Source: CAZMZF01 sp964570765
GTDB lineage: Bacteria; Zixibacteria; MSB-5A5; RBG-16-43-9
DNA: 64,000 nucleotides
Assembly: GCA_964570765.1 (NCBI GenBank)
Contig: CAZMZF010000015.1
Coordinates: 1 to 64,000 of the forward strand
Direction: 5' to 3'
Part shown: piece after piece, positions 43,929 through 53,522 of the stretch
How positions within the stretch are numbered: position 1 is the first letter of the stretch
Layout: every line of letters starts with the position of its first letter
Position numbers and translations under genes: made by a program
The notes under the pieces: model-generated
The model's input: the letters and a program-made list of their open reading frames with translations, nothing else
The model's database searches: none
Told to the model about the DNA's origin: nothing

Positions 43929-46085
43929 TTGGCAACTGCTTTGTCAGTTAACCCTCAATCCGCTTCTGGCGGACTTAGTCGAATCGACCTTCAAAGTCCG
44001 ATACAGTATTTGAAAGGGATAGGTCCAACTAAAGCGAAAGCGTTAGACTCCATGGGCATAAAAACAGTGGAAGACCTTCTTTATCATATCCCTCGCAGAT
44101 ACTTAGACCGGAGCACCTTTACCCCCATAAGTCAGCTTCAGGTCAACTCTAAGGTAACAGTTATGGGAACGGTTGAGTCCTATGGTATAAAAAGATGGAG
44201 AAAACCCCAATATTGGGTGATCATAAGAGAAGGGAAAGGTTTTCTAAAACTGGTCTGGTTTTCTGGAATCAAATATATTCAGCACCGTTTCAAAGAAGGA
44301 GATACAGTCATTGCCTCAGGGGAGGTGAGGGATTTCTATGGACTGCAAATGCCCCATCCGGAATTTGAGATAATCTCCGGTCCTGTGGATCCAAATTCGG
44401 AAAAAGGGGAGAAGTTGATCCACACCGGTAGAGTTATCCCCTTATATCCATCAACTTCTGAGTTAAAGAATCTTTACTTAGACAGTCGTGGCTTTCGTCG
44501 AACCATAAGCTTCATTCTGGAAAATCTTCAACCTCAGGTTCAGGAAACCCTTCCTTTAAAGGTCAGAGAAGAGCTTGAGCTTCCCTCTTTGGATTGGTCA
44601 ATGAAAAATATCCATTTTCCAGCTTCTTTAGAGGAGGCTAAAAAGGCGAGGAAAAGGTTAGCTTTTGAAGAGCTTTTCTATTTGGAGCTTCTTTTAGCCT
44701 TGAGGAAAAAAAGGTTAGAAATAAAAGAGGAGGGAATAGTTTTTCAAAGACCTGGAGAATTGGTGAAAAAATTTATACAAAACTTACCCTTTGAATTGAC
44801 CTTAGCTCAGAGGAAGGTTTTAAATGAGGTCTATCAGGATGTTTCCTCAGGGAAAGCTATGCACCGGCTTTTGCAGGGGGATGTTGGTTCAGGAAAGACC
44901 GTCGTAGCACTTCTTACTATGTTGATGGCAGTGGAGAACGGTTATCAAACAGCCATAATGGCACCAACTGAGGTTTTAGCTGAACAGCATTATCTGAGCC
45001 TTAGTTTCTTTTTAGAATCTTTAAAGATAAAACCACTCCTTTTAACCAGTTCGGTAAAAACCGGAGAAAGGAAAAAGATCTTAGAGAAGATCTCCTCCGG
45101 GGAGGCAAAGATCATAATAGGCACCCATTCCCTTATTCAAAAAGAGGTAAGTTTCAACAAGTTGGGTCTGGCGGTTATAGATGAGCAGCATCGTTTTGGA
45201 GTTTTGCAGAGATTAAGCTTAAAGCTTAAAGGTAAATCACCTCACCTTTTGGTTATGACTGCCACCCCTATTCCTCGCACCTTAGCCCTGACAGTATATG
45301 GTGATCTGGATGTTTCGGTAATTGACCAGATGCCTCCAGGCAGGAAAGAGATTGAGACCAGGCTTTTAGAGGAGAATTCCTCAGAAAAGGGTTATCTTTT
45401 TTTAGAGGAGGAGCTTAAAAAAGGAAGACAGGCTTATACCGTTTACCCTTTGATCGAGGAATCAGAAAAAGCTGATTTAAAAGCGGCAACTGAGGGGTAT
45501 CAATTTCTTAAAGAGAAAGTTTTTTCTCATAGACAAATAGCTTTGCTCCACGGCAGGATAAAAAGAGAAGAGCGCGAAAAGATAATGAAAGATTTTCGCT
45601 CAAAGAAATTTGATATTTTAGTTTGCACTACGGTGATCGAGGTGGGATTGGATGTGCCTAATTCTACGCTGATGTTAATTGAGCATGCGGAGAGGTTTGG
45701 GCTTTCCCAGCTTCATCAGCTCAGGGGCAGAATCGGCAGAGGGGAGGAACAATCCTATTGTATATTAAAGTTCTCTCCTACGATTTCTGAGGAGGCGAAA
45801 AAAAGACTACAGATTTTATCCTCCACCACAGACGGATTTAGAATCTCAGAAGCGGATCTTAAATTGAGAGGTCCAGGGGAGTTCTTCGGCACCAGACAGC
45901 ACGGATTGCCAGATCTAAAGATCGCAGATTTAACTGAGGATTTAGGGTTACTATACAAAGCTCGGGATTGGGCTTTCCGGATAGTGCAGGAGGATCCAAA
46001 CTTAAGCTCAAAGGATAATCTATGTTTGAGGAGTAAGTTTATCAAAAGATATAAAGATAAATTCAAGCTGGCGGATATAGGATAA
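43929..46085 (+). CDS. recG: ATP-dependent DNA helicase RecG
   Basis: Remodels stalled replication forks and branched DNA. 718 residues: wedge/OB domain from IQYLKGIGPTKAKAL (about 27-41); Walker A GDVGSGKT (about 319); DEQH box; TATPIPRTLA; motif VI region QLRGRIGRG. TTG start chosen for its AGGAG site 6 bp upstream. Residues about 8-20 (NPQSASGGLSRID) are written by a TCCGC...GCGGA palindrome and precede the first conserved residue. Confidence 0.95.
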   Translation: MATALSVNPQSASGGLSRIDLQSPIQYLKGIGPTKAKALDSMGIKTVEDLLYHIPRRYLDRSTFTPISQLQVNSKVTVMGTVESYGIKRWRKPQYWVIIREGKGFLKLVWFSGIKYIQHRFKEGDTVIASGEVRDFYGLQMPHPEFEIISGPVDPNSEKGEKLIHTGRVIPLYPSTSELKNLYLDSRGFRRTISFILENLQPQVQETLPLKVREELELPSLDWSMKNIHFPASLEEAKKARKRLAFEELFYLELLLALRKKRLEIKEEGIVFQRPGELVKKFIQNLPFELTLAQRKVLNEVYQDVSSGKAMHRLLQGDVGSGKTVVALLTMLMAVENGYQTAIMAPTEVLAEQHYLSLSFFLESLKIKPLLLTSSVKTGERKKILEKISSGEAKIIIGTHSLIQKEVSFNKLGLAVIDEQHRFGVLQRLSLKLKGKSPHLLVMTATPIPRTLALTVYGDLDVSVIDQMPPGRKEIETRLLEENSSEKGYLFLEEELKKGRQAYTVYPLIEESEKADLKAATEGYQFLKEKVFSHRQIALLHGRIKREEREKIMKDFRSKKFDILVCTTVIEVGLDVPNSTLMLIEHAERFGLSQLHQLRGRIGRGEEQSYCILKFSPTISEEAKKRLQILSSTTDGFRISEADLKLRGPGEFFGTRQHGLPDLKIADLTEDLGLLYKARDWAFRIVQEDPNLSSKDNLCLRSKFIKRYKDKFKLADIG
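43959..43973. repeat. TCCGC palindrome inside the start of recG
   Basis: TCCGCTTCTGGCGGA, one mismatch from the perfect family palindrome; it lies within the first 15 codons of recG. Confidence 0.7.
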
Positions 46086-46134
46086 ATTTTATATATTTTT
46101 CCAAAAAATGGATCCGTAGGAAAAGAGAGGAATT

Positions 46135-46692
46135 ATGAAATCGCTGTTTGTATCTAAAGAGGTAAAGTTCACCGGGGAACAGCTTTGTTCCCATTGGGCT
46201 TATACTAATTTTGACCTTTTAGGTGATAGTATCCTAAGCTTTATCGGTCCCTGTGAACTGGAGGAGAAATATTTAGTAGGTATTGATCACTATAAGAAGA
46301 AAACCCGGATAAGAAGTGAGAAGATGCTGCATTTTGTTGTCGAACATTTCGATTTAGACTTAGAGAAGGCAATCTTGAAACAGAAGCTTATAGTATCGAT
46401 CCTCAAGGATAAACTTAATCACCGGCTGAAAGGGGATATTTTGCAGAGATGGGGAGATGACATCTTCGATGGAGATGCCAAGCTTACTATCTCCACAGTT
46501 ACCCGGACAAAGGTTTCCACCAAGATCCATCTGGCAATTAATATCTCCAGCCGTAACACCCCGGTTAAGACGAAGGGATTAGAAGATTATGGCTTAGATC
46601 CTGTGGAGATAGCTCAGGTGGTTATGAATCAATATCGTTTAGACATCAGGAGGGTTTCTGAAAGGCTGGTTAAAACCAGGAGTATGGAGTAA
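46135..46692 (+). CDS. DUF366 family protein
   Basis: 185 residues. Matches DUF366: FTGEQLCSHWAYTNFDLLGDSI (about 12-33), GPCELEE, SEKMLHFVVEHFD, and a pyrrolysine/biotin-like alpha-beta core. Cytoplasmic; biochemical role unknown. Follows recG by 49 bp. Confidence 0.82.
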   Translation: MKSLFVSKEVKFTGEQLCSHWAYTNFDLLGDSILSFIGPCELEEKYLVGIDHYKKKTRIRSEKMLHFVVEHFDLDLEKAILKQKLIVSILKDKLNHRLKGDILQRWGDDIFDGDAKLTISTVTRTKVSTKIHLAINISSRNTPVKTKGLEDYGLDPVEIAQVVMNQYRLDIRRVSERLVKTRSME

Positions 46693-46734
46693 GAAAATTA
46701 ATTTAGTCTTAACTTTTAAGAAATAGAGGTCTAA

Positions 46735-46929
46735 ATGAGCATAACAGATAAAATTGAAGAGCTTTTAGAAGATGCAACCAGGTTAGAGAAGGGAATTAAA
46801 AAATTGCTCTCTGAGTCAAAAGACTATGATCTTAACCGACTTTTGAAGAAAGTGGATGCGGAGATAATGGACTTACAGCATAGTTTAGATGTTGCCTATA
46901 AATTTGCTCAGGAGATGCAAAAGAATTGA
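46735..46929 (+). CDS. Small helical protein
   Basis: 64 residues, predicted to be all helical and coiled-coil forming (IEELLEDATRLEKGIKKLLSE; DLQHSLDVAYKFAQEMQ). Unrecognised. In line with DUF366 and DUF1844 genes with short gaps, so probably real. Confidence 0.6.
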   Translation: MSITDKIEELLEDATRLEKGIKKLLSESKDYDLNRLLKKVDAEIMDLQHSLDVAYKFAQEMQKN

Positions 46930-46959
46930 TAATCAAATCATATATCAAGATAGGTAGGT

Positions 46960-47295
46960 ATGAACGAAGAAGATAAAACTCAGAACAAAGAGGAGCTTTT
47001 TTTCCATTTAGTTTTTATGTTTCAAACCGCAGCTCTACAGCAGATGGGAAAGCTGATTAACCCACTAACCAAACAGGTAGAGAGAAACCTGGAACAGGCT
47101 AAATACTCAATAGATATTTTAGAATTACTTCAAGAAAAAACCAAGGGTAATCTTACCGAGGAGGAGAAAAAATATTTAGATAATGTTTTATTTGACCTGA
47201 GGATGAATTATTTAGAGGAGCTGAAAAAAGAAGAAGGGATAACTAAAGAGGAAAAGAAACCTTCCGAATCCTCTGAGGCGGAGGAAAAAGAATAA
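46960..47295 (+). CDS. DUF1844 family protein
   Basis: 111 residues. Family pattern: FHLVFMFQTAALQQMGK, LEQAKYSIDILELLQEKTKGNLTEEE and LFDLRMNYLEE. Function unknown; the family is widespread in uncultured and delta-type bacteria. The tail is acidic. Confidence 0.8.
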   Translation: MNEEDKTQNKEELFFHLVFMFQTAALQQMGKLINPLTKQVERNLEQAKYSIDILELLQEKTKGNLTEEEKKYLDNVLFDLRMNYLEELKKEEGITKEEKKPSESSEAEEKE

Positions 47296-47316
47296 TTTTA
47301 ACCTTTTAATTTATCT

Positions 47317-48495
47317 ATGAAAACGATAATCTCAATGTTTGCCCTATTTTTTTTGTTTCAAATAGCTTTCGGGGTTGTTGATATATCGAATAAGGCAAAA
47401 AAACTTCACACCAGAGCTTCAGTTTGTGATCTGCATTCTGATACAGTCCTGAAGTTGAAAAAAGGTGATTTTATTTTAGGGGAGAAAAACTCGAAAGGAC
47501 ATATCGATATCCCTCGATTGAAAGAGGGAGGGGTTGATCTTCAGGTTTTCGCCATCTGGGTAGCACCTGAGTTTTTACCGGATAGTGCGGCCAGAGAAGC
47601 TCTGGACTTAATTGACCTTTTCTATCAACAGTTGGAGAAATATCCAGATGATTTAGAATTAGCTAAAAATATCTCAGATTTCAAAAAGATTAATAAAAAA
47701 GGGAGGATTGCCTGTGTTTTAGGTCTGGAAGGTGGTCATTCGATTGAGGGTGACATATTTTTACTGCGGACTTTTCATCGCTTGGGCGTCAGGTATATGA
47801 CTTTAACCTGGGAGAATTCCAATCTCTTAGCCAGCTCAGCTTCGGATACTTCCACGCAAAAAGGCGGTTTGACTGAACTGGGCAGGGAAGTAGTTAAAGA
47901 AATGAATAGATTGGGGATGATAATAGATATCTCCCATTTATCGGAACAAGCTTTCTGGGAAGTTATGGAGTTATCCAAAGCCCCGGTTATTGCCTCTCAT
48001 TCTTGTGTCAGGGCAATTTGTAATCATTATCGCAATTTGAATGGCGAGCAAATAAAAGCGATTGCTAAATCCGGTGGAGTTATCGGTATTAATTTTTTCT
48101 CCGGATATTTAGATGATGATTTCAGGAAAACATCTGATAGTATTTACAAAGAGATTCAGATTAATAAAGAAGAGCTCAAAGAGAAATTCAAAGGTGACGA
48201 AAAGAAGATAGAAGAAGAGACCGAGCTTCTCTATAGTAATGCCAACTTTCCTCCTCCTGCTTCTTTATCTAAATTAGTTGACCATATAGACTACGTAGTA
48301 AAATTAGTAGGACCGGATTATGTTGCCCTGGGCTCAGATTTTGATGGAATCCCAGCCATCCCCCTGGAGATAAAAGATGCCTCAGGTTTACCTGCGATAA
48401 CTCAGGAACTTTTGAATAGGGGTTATAAGGATAAAGATATTAAAAAGATTCTTGGCGGGAATTTTTTAAGGGTGTTTGGGGAAGTTTGTAAATAA
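47317..48495 (+). CDS. Membrane dipeptidase, peptidase family M19
   Basis: Zinc dipeptidase acting on L-Xaa/D-Xaa dipeptides, probably exported: N-terminal signal peptide (1-19). 392 residues. Metal ligands visible: CDLHSD (His40, Asp42), LEGGHS (Glu), DISHLS and ASHSCVR (His), LGSDFDGI (Asp). It has the usual RAICNHYRNL loop. Last of the recG-side gene series. Confidence 0.92.
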   Translation: MKTIISMFALFFLFQIAFGVVDISNKAKKLHTRASVCDLHSDTVLKLKKGDFILGEKNSKGHIDIPRLKEGGVDLQVFAIWVAPEFLPDSAAREALDLIDLFYQQLEKYPDDLELAKNISDFKKINKKGRIACVLGLEGGHSIEGDIFLLRTFHRLGVRYMTLTWENSNLLASSASDTSTQKGGLTELGREVVKEMNRLGMIIDISHLSEQAFWEVMELSKAPVIASHSCVRAICNHYRNLNGEQIKAIAKSGGVIGINFFSGYLDDDFRKTSDSIYKEIQINKEELKEKFKGDEKKIEEETELLYSNANFPPPASLSKLVDHIDYVVKLVGPDYVALGSDFDGIPAIPLEIKDASGLPAITQELLNRGYKDKDIKKILGGNFLRVFGEVCK

Positions 48496-48907
48496 AAATT
48501 ATTTAATTGTTGCGTCAGGAGCTACTCCTGACACTTAAACCCTCTGTCAGGACTGAGGTTCTGATAGAACGAAAATGGAACCAAAGATAAATCCTGGAAA
48601 ATTTACTTAGAGGAAAAATCAAACTGGGGGAAGAAGATAGAGTTCTCCAATAGGTTTACTATGTATCTGTACTTGATTAAATATCTTAAAGAAAAATACA
48701 ATTATACCGATGTCTCTCTTTGTAAAGAAACAGTTCAGATGTGGGAAAAGTCGAATTTGACCTTGAGGCTGAAGTCTCAATTTGAATCCCAGGATATGGA
48801 TTATAAGAAGATAAGGTGTAATTGTATCTGGCAAGTGATTACCCCCTGACATCTTAAAAAAACTTTTAAAAATTTGAAACAAAATTTTTTATCTTCCGTA
48901 TTATATG
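48496..48907. other. Intergenic region before padR
   Basis: Contains a GTCAGGAG/CTCCTGAC hairpin (near 48515-48533) and a possible promoter for padR (TTGAAA 48874-48879; TATTAT 48899-48904; 19-nt spacer). A 62-codon plus frame (48661-48849) has no ribosome site and no family look, so I do not call it. Confidence 0.5.
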
Positions 48908-48936
48908 TTAAACTATTCTAAATTAGAATAGTTTAA
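48908..48936 (+). promoter_or_regulatory. PadR operator palindrome
   Basis: Perfect 14-bp arms TTAAACTATTCTAA and TTAGAATAGTTTAA around a single A, directly after the likely -10 box and 12 bp before the padR start. Size, symmetry and place fit an autoregulatory PadR site. Confidence 0.8.
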
Positions 48937-48948
48937 ATTGGAGTAAAG

Positions 48949-49494
48949 GTGGCTAAAAACGAACTGGTGGTCCTGGGGCTGTTGAGCGAGATGCCGATGT
49001 ATGGCTATCAGCTCTATCAAGAGATTGAGAAAAGGGAGATGGAGCACTGGGCGCAAGTGAATTTAGCCTCGATGTATAATACCCTTCACCGTCTGCAAAA
49101 GGAGAGGCTTATTGAGGGGAAGGGGGAAAAGCCGGGAAAGATGCCGGAAAGGTTGGTTTACCATATCACCCCTAAAGGGAGAGAAAGATTAGGTGAGCTG
49201 GTAGAAATGGCTTTGAACGAGAAGAAGATGCCAGAGGATAGCTTTATGGTAGGAGTGGCTTTTCTACATGGATTGACCAGGGAGAAAATTCTGAGTTCTT
49301 TAAACCAGAAGAAAAAACAGCTTCATAAAGTGATTAAGAGAATCCAGGAACTTTGTGGAAATAATTGTGAAGAAATCCCTTTTAACTTGAAATTCATTCT
49401 GGAGCGAGGGATTTCTCATCTAAAGCTGGACATCAAATTGATTGATAAGTTGATTGGTCAGGTGAAAAGATGTAAAACTAATAATAAGAAGTAA
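48949..49494 (+). CDS. PadR-family transcriptional regulator
   Basis: 181 residues. N-terminal winged helix (LVVLGLLSEMPMYGYQLYQEI, about 6-26; ASMYNTLHRLQKERLIEG; YHITPKGRERL) and a helical C-terminal dimer domain (about 105-175). GTG start after TTGGAG. First gene of the efflux operon and probably its repressor, released by a drug-like ligand. Confidence 0.92.
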   Translation: MAKNELVVLGLLSEMPMYGYQLYQEIEKREMEHWAQVNLASMYNTLHRLQKERLIEGKGEKPGKMPERLVYHITPKGRERLGELVEMALNEKKMPEDSFMVGVAFLHGLTREKILSSLNQKKKQLHKVIKRIQELCGNNCEEIPFNLKFILERGISHLKLDIKLIDKLIGQVKRCKTNNKK

Positions 49495-49503
49495 GGAGAA
49501 AAA

Positions 49504-50430
49504 ATGAAAAAGTTGATCGGTATCTTGATTGTTGTTTTGATCCTTTTATTTATCATTTTCAGGATGATGACTGTTTTCAAGGAGAGGAGGGCTCAAACTT
49601 CAATCGAGATAGTGGATAGAATTATCCCGGTAGAGGTGGAAGTAGTTAAAACCTCACCCTATACTCCAATACTTAATTACACCGGGGAAGTTAAGGGAGT
49701 AGAGGAAATAGATATATTTCCAAAGGCTTCCGGTAAATTGGTAGAGATGAAGGTTAAAGAAGGGGACAGGGTCAAAAAAGATCAGTTAGTGGCTATAATT
49801 GACCGGGATATTACTGGACTGGATTATAAGCTGGCTGAAACGACTTCTCCGGTTGAAGGGATTGTTGGAAAAGTATATCTGGATAAAGGAGCACAGGTAA
49901 GTGAACCTTCCGGGGGTTCGGGAGGCTCTCCCCTGGCTCAAATATTGAACCTTGATTCAGTTAAAATTGTAATTCAGGTTACAGAAGAGGACCTTCCAAA
50001 AATCAAGTTAAATCAGAAAGCCAAAATCAAGGTGGATGCCTATCCTGACAAGGAATTTTCGGGCGTCGTTACTCTGATCAGTCCCACCTTAAATAGTTTA
50101 ACCCGGACCGCAAGCGTAGAGATAACCATTCCCAACCGGAATCATCTTTTAAAGCCGGGGATGTTCGTAGAAGTTAGACTGGTCATAGGTAAAACCGAAA
50201 ATCTTGTTCTTATCCCTAAACATACTATCTTAATAGAAGCAGGTAAGAAAAAAGTCTTTGTGCTAAAGGGTAGTAAAGCAGAGGAAAGATGGGTGGATGC
50301 CGGGTTCAGCGATAAAGATTTAACTTATATAAAGAGTGGTCTTTCCCCAGAGGATAGTCTGGTTACCTTAGGTCAAAATCAACTGCAACCTGGGGATAAG
50401 GTAAAGATTGTCAAAGGAGAAGGAAGATAA
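49504..50430 (+). CDS. RND efflux periplasmic adaptor, short form
   Basis: 308 residues. N-terminal membrane anchor (about 5-23), then lipoyl halves VKEGDRVKKDQLVAIID and VEGIVGKVYLDKGAQV, a beta-barrel (VKIVIQVTEEDLPKIKL), and a membrane-proximal domain. The two lipoyl halves are separated by only about 20 residues, so the long alpha-helical hairpin that normally reaches TolC is missing. The stop overlaps the permease start. Confidence 0.9.
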   Translation: MKKLIGILIVVLILLFIIFRMMTVFKERRAQTSIEIVDRIIPVEVEVVKTSPYTPILNYTGEVKGVEEIDIFPKASGKLVEMKVKEGDRVKKDQLVAIIDRDITGLDYKLAETTSPVEGIVGKVYLDKGAQVSEPSGGSGGSPLAQILNLDSVKIVIQVTEEDLPKIKLNQKAKIKVDAYPDKEFSGVVTLISPTLNSLTRTASVEITIPNRNHLLKPGMFVEVRLVIGKTENLVLIPKHTILIEAGKKKVFVLKGSKAEERWVDAGFSDKDLTYIKSGLSPEDSLVTLGQNQLQPGDKVKIVKGEGR

Positions 50431-53400
50431 TGTTTTTGCCCAATTTAGCCATTCGCCGGCCTGTTTTCATCGTGATGCAGGTTCTGGCGGTTTTAGTCTT
50501 GGGAGTGGTTTCCTATAACCGCATGGGTATCGATTTAATGCCGAATGTTGATTTTCCCTACCTGTCGATAACCACGATTTATTCAGGAGCCGGTGCTCAG
50601 GAAATTGAAAACCAGGTGACCAAACCGATCGAAGAAGCTGTGAGCGCTATCAATGGACTGAAGAATATTTACTCCACCACAGCTGAAGGTTTTTCTCAGG
50701 TTTTATTGGAATTCGAACTTGAGGTAAAGGTCCGGGATGCAGATTCTGATGTAAGATCTAAGCTTTCACAGATCCGCTCAGAACTGCCTAAAGATATAGA
50801 TGAACCGGTCATAGCTCGCTTTGATGTTTCTGCTACGCCGGTGATGATTTTCTCTCTGGCAAGTGATCTTCCTTTAGATGAGCTGAGGACCCTGGCGGAT
50901 GATAAAATCAAAAACCGAATCCAGCAGACAAAAGAGATAGCTGAAGTCAACCTAGTCGGAGGATTGGAAAGGGAGATAAAAGTGGAGGTTGACAGGAAAA
51001 AGCTTGAGGCTTATCATCTGTCAGTTGAGCAGGTTATCGGGAGCTTGTCTCAAGAAAATCTGAATGTTCCTGGAGGGAGGGTAGAGATACAGCCACAGGA
51101 GTTTGTTCTCAGAACTACAGGTGAGTTTCAGGAAGTTTCGGATATCGACAGGATACCTGTGGCAAGTTATGAGGGAAGCCCGGTCCATTTAAAAGATGTG
51201 GCTGAAGTAAGGGATAGTTTTAAGGAACTAAGGGAAATCTCTAAACTTAATGGCAAACCTTCAGTTTCCTTTATAGTGTATAAACAGTCTGGTGGAAATA
51301 CGGTTGAGGTATGTGACAGGCTTAAGAAAACCATTGAAGGATTGAAAAAAGAAATTCCTTCAGGCACCTCCATCGAAATTGCCTCAGATCAATCCAAATT
51401 TATCCGCAGGTCAGTAGATGACACTATGCGGACTTTATATTTAGGGGCAATCTTTGCGACATTAGTTATTTTCATTTTCTTAGGAAATTTCCGCAGTACT
51501 ATAATCGCCGCTTTAGCTATTCCTTCTTCTATCTTAGCCACATTCATTATGATGAACCTGGTCGGTTATACCATAAATATAGTCACCTTAATGGGTTTAT
51601 CCTTGTGTGTCGGTATCCTAATCGATGATGCCATTGTCGTGCGGGAAAATATCTTCAGACATGTCGAGGAAGGGATGGAGCCTGAGGAAGCATCAAGGTT
51701 TGGCACTCAGGAAGTAGGGCTGGCAGTTATGGCTTGTACTTTCACCATTATTGCGGTCTTCGTTCCAGTTGCCTATATGGGTGGAATGGTAGGAAAAATC
51801 TTAAAGGCTTTTGCCTTCACCGTGGTCTTTGCTATCCTGTATTCTTTATGGGATTCTTTTACTATGGCCCCAATGCTTTCAGCTAAAATTTTAGTGAAAG
51901 AGAAAAAGGACAAGGAAAGCCTCTTGAAGAAACTGTTTGCTCCCTTTAACCGGGGCTATAACAGGCTCAATCAGATTTACGGAAAACTTTTAGCCTGGTC
52001 TTTGAATCATAAATTTCTGATAATCTTTGCTTCCATCCTTATTTTCTTTTCAAGCTTGGTTTTGATCCCCTTTATCGGCAGGGAGTTTATGACCCAGGGA
52101 GATCGAGGAGAGTTCAATGTAATTCTGGAGACTCCGGTTGGTACCTCTATTCAGACTACAGAGAAAATGGCAACCGAGGTTGAGAGAATCCTTTTCACCT
52201 ACCCTGATGTTCAGTCTATCTTCACTACCATAGGACTGGAGTCTGGAACCTCTAACAAAGGTAGTATCCGGGTTGAACTTGTTCCCTTGGAAGAGAGAAG
52301 TAAAAAAACAGTCGAAGTCGAAAAAGAAGTCAGAAAAAGGCTGGCGGAGATGCCAGGTTTGAAAACCAGAGTCTCAATGATCGGGATGTTTGAGGGTGAA
52401 CAGGATTATCCTCTTCAGCTCTACATCAAAGGTCCAGAGCTCTCGGTTTTAGATGAACTGTCAGGGAGAATTTTAACTATCTTGGAAAAAATTCCTGGTG
52501 TGGCTGATCCTGACCGTTCAATTAGAGGGGGGAAGCCGGAGATGAGGGTAGTAGTGAATCGAGAAAAAGCCAGTCGTTTAGGGGTTTCCACTGCTCAGAT
52601 TGCTACTACGTTGCGTTCCCTGGTAGATGGTAATGTAGCTACGAAACTGAGACAGGGGGAAAAAGAGATAGACATCAGGGTGATTTTACCACCGGAACAG
52701 AAGAATAATTTCCAGGACATCTCCTCCCTTGATATTTCGACTACGGCTGGAACTGTTGTTCCGCTTAAAAGCATAGCTGATTTCTATGAAGAGAGCGGTC
52801 CCACTCAAATCAGCCGAAATAATAGAGAAAGGTCAGCTACAATTACTGCCAATGTGGTGGATCGTCCCTTAGGGGATGTGGTGAATGATTTAAATAAGAA
52901 GTTAGCCGGTTTTCCTCTTCCTCCAGGATATAGGATTGAATATGTGGGCGATGTGGAAATGATGGGTGATATGTTTAAGAATATGGTTTTAGCTTTAGTT
53001 ATAGGAATTATCTTCATCTATATAGTTTTAGGCTCCCAGTTTAACTCTTTTCTCCACCCTTTCACCATTATGTTAGCTCTGCCCTTAGCAGTGGTGGGGG
53101 CACTTTTAGCCATCTTTTTAACTGGCCAGAGTATTAATATGATGGCAATGGTAGGAGTAATCCTTTTGATGGGGATTGTGACCAAAAACTCCATTTTGCT
53201 TATCGATTATACTATAACCCTGAGAAAAAAAGGCATGCAGAGGGAGGAAGCACTCTTAAAAGCCGGACCTGTTCGTCTGCGTCCCATCCTTATGACCTCC
53301 GCCGCTATGATTATGGGAATGCTGCCTGCCGCATTAGGATTGGGGGAGGGTGCGGAATGGAGACAGGGGATGGGAATCACGGTAATAGGTGGTCTGGTCA

Positions 53401-53522
53401 CCTCAACTCTTTTAACTTTGATTGTGGTTCCGGTAACTTATATTGTAGTAGATAATTTTGGAGAATTTTTGAAAAGGAATATAAAAATCGGAGAGCAAAA
53501 TAGCGGAGGGGAAAATGCATAA
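50430..53522 (+). CDS. RND efflux permease (AcrB/MdtC-like)
   Basis: 1030 residues, 12 TM helices, two large periplasmic loops. MFLPNLAIRRPVFIVM start, proton-relay Asp pair in GILIDDAIVVREN, GSQFNSFLHPFTIMLALPLA, and a second conserved segment VTKNSILLIDY. Standard HAE1 export family: proton-driven export of drugs or lipophilic compounds. Overlaps the adaptor by one base and the TolC gene by 8 bp. Confidence 0.95.
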   Translation: MFLPNLAIRRPVFIVMQVLAVLVLGVVSYNRMGIDLMPNVDFPYLSITTIYSGAGAQEIENQVTKPIEEAVSAINGLKNIYSTTAEGFSQVLLEFELEVKVRDADSDVRSKLSQIRSELPKDIDEPVIARFDVSATPVMIFSLASDLPLDELRTLADDKIKNRIQQTKEIAEVNLVGGLEREIKVEVDRKKLEAYHLSVEQVIGSLSQENLNVPGGRVEIQPQEFVLRTTGEFQEVSDIDRIPVASYEGSPVHLKDVAEVRDSFKELREISKLNGKPSVSFIVYKQSGGNTVEVCDRLKKTIEGLKKEIPSGTSIEIASDQSKFIRRSVDDTMRTLYLGAIFATLVIFIFLGNFRSTIIAALAIPSSILATFIMMNLVGYTINIVTLMGLSLCVGILIDDAIVVRENIFRHVEEGMEPEEASRFGTQEVGLAVMACTFTIIAVFVPVAYMGGMVGKILKAFAFTVVFAILYSLWDSFTMAPMLSAKILVKEKKDKESLLKKLFAPFNRGYNRLNQIYGKLLAWSLNHKFLIIFASILIFFSSLVLIPFIGREFMTQGDRGEFNVILETPVGTSIQTTEKMATEVERILFTYPDVQSIFTTIGLESGTSNKGSIRVELVPLEERSKKTVEVEKEVRKRLAEMPGLKTRVSMIGMFEGEQDYPLQLYIKGPELSVLDELSGRILTILEKIPGVADPDRSIRGGKPEMRVVVNREKASRLGVSTAQIATTLRSLVDGNVATKLRQGEKEIDIRVILPPEQKNNFQDISSLDISTTAGTVVPLKSIADFYEESGPTQISRNNRERSATITANVVDRPLGDVVNDLNKKLAGFPLPPGYRIEYVGDVEMMGDMFKNMVLALVIGIIFIYIVLGSQFNSFLHPFTIMLALPLAVVGALLAIFLTGQSINMMAMVGVILLMGIVTKNSILLIDYTITLRKKGMQREEALLKAGPVRLRPILMTSAAMIMGMLPAALGLGEGAEWRQGMGITVIGGLVTSTLLTLIVVPVTYIVVDNFGEFLKRNIKIGEQNSGGENA

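Noticed and set aside
48661..48849. 62-codon plus frame and its minus-strand counterpart (48619-48882)
   Set aside because: No ribosome site, no family resemblance, next to hairpins; probably spacer or relic.
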